NCBI RefSeq assembly: GCF_001646655.1
Contig: NZ_LPZN01000035.1
Coordinates: forward strand, 32,271-96,270
Reading direction: 5' to 3'
Length of the DNA: 64,000 bases
Source of the DNA: Rhodococcus gordoniae
Lineage (GTDB): Bacteria; Actinomycetota; Actinomycetes; Mycobacteriales; Mycobacteriaceae
A program made the translations under genes and the position numbers. How positions within the stretch are numbered: the first letter of the stretch is position 1; every line of letters starts with the position of its first letter. This document shows, piece by piece, positions 60,860 through 64,000 of the stretch. The notes under the pieces were generated by a model. It had not been told where the DNA came from, did no database searches, and saw only the letters and a program-made list of their open reading frames with translations.

Positions 60860-62441
60860 TGTCGAGCGGATCGCTCGTCCGGTAACTCGTTCCTCCGGTC
60901 GCCTCCGCGATCTGTTCGAGCGGCACGGAATCGACGTCCTCGCCGAGTCCGATCGTCACGACCCGGACCGGCGGCTCGTTCTCACCGGCGAGGGTGGCGA
61001 GCAGTTCGCCCTTCGAGATCCGCGACCCCTCGTCGGCCCCGTCGGTCACCACGACGACACTGTTGGCTGCTCGCAGGTCGTAACTGTCCTGCACGTACCG
61101 GAAGGCCGCGAGGATCGTGTCGTAGAGCGCTGTGCTCTCGTCGGCCGTTCCGGCCATCTGTGCCACGAGTGCGGTGAGTCGATCGCGGTGTGTCCGGCCC
61201 TCGACGACCGAATCGAAGCGTCGTATCGGTGCCGCCTCGACGTAGTCGGCGCCACCTGCTCCCCCGCCGAACAACCACAGGCCGGCCGAGACACTCCCCG
61301 GGAGGACGTCGTTGGCAGCCAGCGCGGCGCGCCGTACCAGTTCGATCCGGCTCTCGTCGCCGAGATTCCGGTTCATCGATGCGGACACGTCCACCGCGAA
61401 GACGGTGCGTACGGGAAGCGCCTGCAGGGCCCACACGTTCATCGCCTCTTCCGCGACGCTCTCGTCCTGGAGCTCCAGCACGGGAACGGGTCCCACACCA
61501 CGGTCGCCGGGGAGCACCCGACCGTTCCCGTCCCGGAACCCGTACCGAGCCAACCTGTCGAGCCCTTCGGGTGTGTGCAACGCGTCGATCAGCAGGGTCG
61601 CGGCGTAGGCCACCCTGTCGTATCGCTCACCGCGCGCCGTCACGACCAATGGATAGTCGACGAGTGGGGTGCCCGTTCCGGGTACCGCGGTACCGAGATC
61701 CCGCTCGTGGACACGGCGATAGGTGTCCACCTGCTGTTCGGTGCTCACGACCTTCCCACCGTCCGAGACGACGTTTTCGAGCAGTTCCGAACCGGCGGGC
61801 GCCTCCTCGTCGCGGGCCAGCTCACGTTCGGCCAGCGGTGCCATGACCGGACGGACCGTTCCGATCGCGACGGGATCACCGGCGGCTTCGGCCAGCACGG
61901 CGCGGATGGCCCCCGCGGCGGGACCGGACCGCAGCGGATTGCCGAAGACGAGATCGGGTGAGGACAGAGCGCTCTGCCAGTCGGGCACCGGTTCGACGCC
62001 GCCCGGTTCACCTGCGAGCACGAGCGGCGTCGTGGCGAGGGGTGTCGACACCGTGCGCACCGGCCCCGAGGCGTTCGTTCCCGCCCACGACGCCCACCAG
62101 CCACCCGCCGGAATCCACAGGTCCGGGGCATCGTCCGCCGCGATCCGCGCCGATACCTCGCCCGGCTCCTGTTCCACGACCTCGAACTCGGCACACGCCG
62201 GGGGCGCGATCTCCCCGATCACCGGGGCGAGATCGGAGGACACCGCCACCGTGTACCGCTCGACCACGTCGCAGTCGCGTCCTTCCTCCACGACGAGGAA
62301 GGCGATCGAGCCTGCTGCGAGGACGAGGATCGCGGGGACGACGAGCCGGCGCATCCGGCGCCTGCCCGGCCGTGCACCTTCGCGCTTCCCGCCACGACGG
62401 ACCGGCGGATCCGGATCGGACGGTTCGGACTCCCTCGCCAT
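60813..62441 (-). CDS. Membrane-anchored VWA protein with solute-binding-like domain
   Basis: A 542-residue protein. A basic cytosolic start precedes one membrane helix (LVVPAILVLAAGSIAFLVVEEG, about 33-54). The outside part begins with a periplasmic-binding-protein-like region (YTVAVSSDLAPVIGEIAPPACAEF; DLWIPAGGWWASW; DLVFGNPLRSGPAAGAIRAVLAE), as in sulfate/molybdate-type binding proteins, and ends in a von Willebrand factor A domain with an intact MIDAS (DVSASMNRN, then VVVTDGADEG). Fusion of the two is found in actinobacteria but its job is unknown; metal-dependent ligand or protein binding at the surface is the likely activity. Confidence 0.8.
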   Translation of the reverse strand: MARESEPSDPDPPVRRGGKREGARPGRRRMRRLVVPAILVLAAGSIAFLVVEEGRDCDVVERYTVAVSSDLAPVIGEIAPPACAEFEVVEQEPGEVSARIAADDAPDLWIPAGGWWASWAGTNASGPVRTVSTPLATTPLVLAGEPGGVEPVPDWQSALSSPDLVFGNPLRSGPAAGAIRAVLAEAAGDPVAIGTVRPVMAPLAERELARDEEAPAGSELLENVVSDGGKVVSTEQQVDTYRRVHERDLGTAVPGTGTPLVDYPLVVTARGERYDRVAYAATLLIDALHTPEGLDRLARYGFRDGNGRVLPGDRGVGPVPVLELQDESVAEEAMNVWALQALPVRTVFAVDVSASMNRNLGDESRIELVRRAALAANDVLPGSVSAGLWLFGGGAGGADYVEAAPIRRFDSVVEGRTHRDRLTALVAQMAGTADESTALYDTILAAFRYVQDSYDLRAANSVVVVTDGADEGSRISKGELLATLAGENEPPVRVVTIGLGEDVDSVPLEQIAEATGGTSYRTSDPLDITDLVVAALADRTGG

Positions 62442-62541
62442 GCGCCGGCCCCCTCGCGCTCACTCCGGGTGACGCCCCCTCGGTCGCCCGAGACCGATGA
62501 TATCGACCGAGACGCCGCGGGAAGCCGAATCCGGCGCGATG

Positions 62542-63819
62542 TCAGCCCTGTTCGGAGCTCTCCTGTTCGAGTCGCCGAGCGGTCAGTGCCGCCTGCAGTT
62601 GCCGCAGCCCCGAGGGCCGGGTGGGATCGAAACCGGTGAGCTGCGCGACCCGCTTGAGCCGGTAGTCGACCGTGTTCGCATGGACGTGCAGGGTCTTGGC
62701 CGTGAGCTGCCGGCTGAGGTCGTGTGCGATGTGTGTTTCCAGCGTCTCGACGAGTTCGGGTGATTCGTCGAGCGGATCGAGCACGCGCGCGAGATGCCGG
62801 CGCGCCGGTCCGGGGCGGGTGAGCTGGTATTCGAGGGCGAGATCCTGCATGCCGTAGGCACCGACGGGGCGCCCGAGCCGTCGCGCGAGATCGAGCAGCT
62901 CGTGGGCCTGCTTCGCCGCGATGGGTACTTCCCGGACGGGCGCGTGGACGAGAGCGATCGTGACGGACACACCCGCGACGGTCTCGATGCGTTGCCGGAA
63001 CTCCTCGATCGCCTCGGTCGAGGGCGACTCGGGCAACAGGACGGTGCCGCCCTCGGGGCCGAGCATCGCGAGGTGGCGGCCCTCGCAGATCGCTTCGAGT
63101 TCGGTCTCGACCCGGCGCAGGGTCCGACGCGCGACGACCTCGGGCCGCACATGCGGATTGCGCTCGTCGGGATGACGGGTGAGCGAGACCGCCAGCACGG
63201 TGTAGGTGTCGGCGAGCACGAGACCCGAGCGTTGCGCGACCGTCGCGGCGTCCTGCCCGCTGAGCAGGGCAGTGACCAGCTCTTGCGCGGCGACGTCGCG
63301 TTCGCGCCGGATCGCGTCGAGTTCGGCGACGAAACCGGTGGTGGCGGCGACGGTGACCTTCTCGAGCAGGGCCATCCACAGGCGGGACGCATCGGCAACG
63401 GAGGAGACATCGCCCTCCCGAGCCCGATCGGTGACCAGTTCCCAGCCGAGCCTGATGCCTTCGTGATAGATCCGGAGCATGTATTCGAGCCGGAATCCTG
63501 CGCGGGCCCATTGGGCGGCGCTGCTGCGCAGGTCGGCGAGTTCGGCGTCGGACGGCAGTTCTCCCGAATCGAGGAGATGGATCGCGATGCGCAGGCAGCG
63601 CACGGTGACCTCGGTGACGTCGCCGCGCAGCGATTCCCCCGGCCGGAGCGAACACGGAGCCACGTTGTCGGCGAAATGCGCCACGAGTTTGCGAGCCACC
63701 GCCGGCAGATCGCGCAGCGGAACGGACGCGGGTTTGCCGTCCACCAGGAACAGCGGGGCGTGATCACCGTCCCCCCGACGATCGCGCCCGGGCACCCGGA
63801 CCTGATCCGTTACAGACAT
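62542..63819 (-). CDS. PucR-family (CdaR-type) transcriptional regulator
   Basis: A 425-residue regulator. The N-terminal half is the helical sensor domain (GFRLEYMLRIYHEGIRLGWELV). The C-terminal PucR HTH reads LSRQLTAKTLHVHANTVDYRLKRVAQLTGFDPTRPSG. ATG 63,819 is preferred over ATG 63,834, five codons upstream, because of the purine-rich GGGGGTTCGAGGG before it. It could control the acyl-CoA ligase gene that ends just upstream, but no operator was recognised. The ligand is unknown. Confidence 0.88.
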   Translation of the reverse strand: MSVTDQVRVPGRDRRGDGDHAPLFLVDGKPASVPLRDLPAVARKLVAHFADNVAPCSLRPGESLRGDVTEVTVRCLRIAIHLLDSGELPSDAELADLRSSAAQWARAGFRLEYMLRIYHEGIRLGWELVTDRAREGDVSSVADASRLWMALLEKVTVAATTGFVAELDAIRRERDVAAQELVTALLSGQDAATVAQRSGLVLADTYTVLAVSLTRHPDERNPHVRPEVVARRTLRRVETELEAICEGRHLAMLGPEGGTVLLPESPSTEAIEEFRQRIETVAGVSVTIALVHAPVREVPIAAKQAHELLDLARRLGRPVGAYGMQDLALEYQLTRPGPARRHLARVLDPLDESPELVETLETHIAHDLSRQLTAKTLHVHANTVDYRLKRVAQLTGFDPTRPSGLRQLQAALTARRLEQESSEQG

Positions 63820-63967
63820 CCCTCGAACCCCCATCGAAGTGAGTAGATCTACATACGGTGCAGTAGAGAATCCGCCTCGGAGTGTGACACATGCAACCCC
63901 TGTGGCCGATTTTCCACGCCATCCCGGTTACAGGAACCTACCTGCCGACGATCACCCGCCGGATTTC

Positions 63968-64000
63968 TCAGCCCAGTTTCTTCTTCTGCACCTTGCCCAT
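63968..64000 (-). CDS. C-terminal end of an AMP-dependent acyl-CoA ligase (partial)
   Basis: The last ten codons before the stop at 63,968 read MGKVQKKKLG. This is the end of AMP-forming ligases, where the Lys of GK(V/I)QK is the catalytic A10 residue. The rest lies beyond the window. Its assignment rests on this short motif only. Confidence 0.6.
   Translation of the reverse strand: MGKVQKKKLG

Overview
The window is GC-rich chromosomal DNA from a mycolic-acid-containing actinobacterium, most likely a Rhodococcus or close relative. The evidence is the fused multifunctional 2-oxoglutarate enzyme Kgd, an LpqY-SugABC-type trehalose importer, the GlgM/GlgC/GpgS sugar enzymes, the sigE-rseA-htrA-tatB cluster, frequent GTG starts, and gene order that follows Mycobacterium tuberculosis Rv1200 to Rv1248 in inverted orientation (synteny recalled from knowledge, not computed here). 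No rRNA, tRNA, insertion sequence, prophage or CRISPR array was seen.

Layout. 1-9,532: accessory-looking genes: the end of a glutathionyl-hydroquinone-reductase-like protein, a VOC protein, an AraC-type regulator broken by a frameshift, a membrane protein with an alpha/beta hydrolase, an ABC ATPase/permease pair, and a fused double ABC exporter whose first nucleotide-binding domain lacks its signature, Walker B and H-loop segment. 9,736-13,479: kgd. 13,649-21,761: a TPP enzyme of the pyruvate-oxidase type, a TetR regulator divergent from a flavin monooxygenase / SDR / esterase operon with a clear palindromic operator, an LpqZ-like lipoprotein and malic enzyme. 22,231-28,155: small membrane protein and PHP phosphoesterase, CorA, a polytopic membrane protein, a winged-helix protein and a SUFU-domain protein. 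28,229-33,443: a ParB-like protein and the sugC-sugB-sugA-lpqY operon. 33,558-43,043: Eis-like acetyltransferase, a CX5R phosphatase, a coiled-coil protein, Rv1234-like, CitE-like, MgtE/CBS and DUF1003 proteins, two tandem transglycosylase-like paralogues (one without its catalytic Glu) and mrp. 43,108-46,330: tatB-htrA-rseA-sigE. 46,583-50,895: O-methyltransferase, glgC, glgM, rRNA methyltransferase, DUF3117. 50,993-57,237: tag, DivIVA-like, gpgS, folP2, fadD6 and two LOG-family genes. 57,248-59,376: divergent dapE and dapD. 59,435-64,000: amino-acid permease, VWA/solute-binding membrane protein, PucR regulator, and the last codons of an acyl-CoA ligase.

How the genes work together. Central carbon: Kgd and malic enzyme. 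Trehalose and alpha-glucan metabolism: LpqY-SugABC recycles trehalose, GlgC/GlgM supply maltose-1-phosphate for glycogen, and GpgS starts methylglucose lipopolysaccharide. Envelope stress: SigE, its zinc anti-sigma RseA and HtrA. Cell wall: DapD/DapE make diaminopimelate, and the transglycosylase acts on peptidoglycan.

At least 14 starts, all at the head of a transcription unit, carry a TANNNT hexamer 6-8 nt upstream, the arrangement expected for leaderless mRNAs. I did not find a convincing wholly new system. The strongest oddities are the deleted NBD1 in the fused exporter, the active/inactive transglycosylase pair, the broken AraC gene, the winged-helix/SUFU pair and the leaderless promoter pattern.
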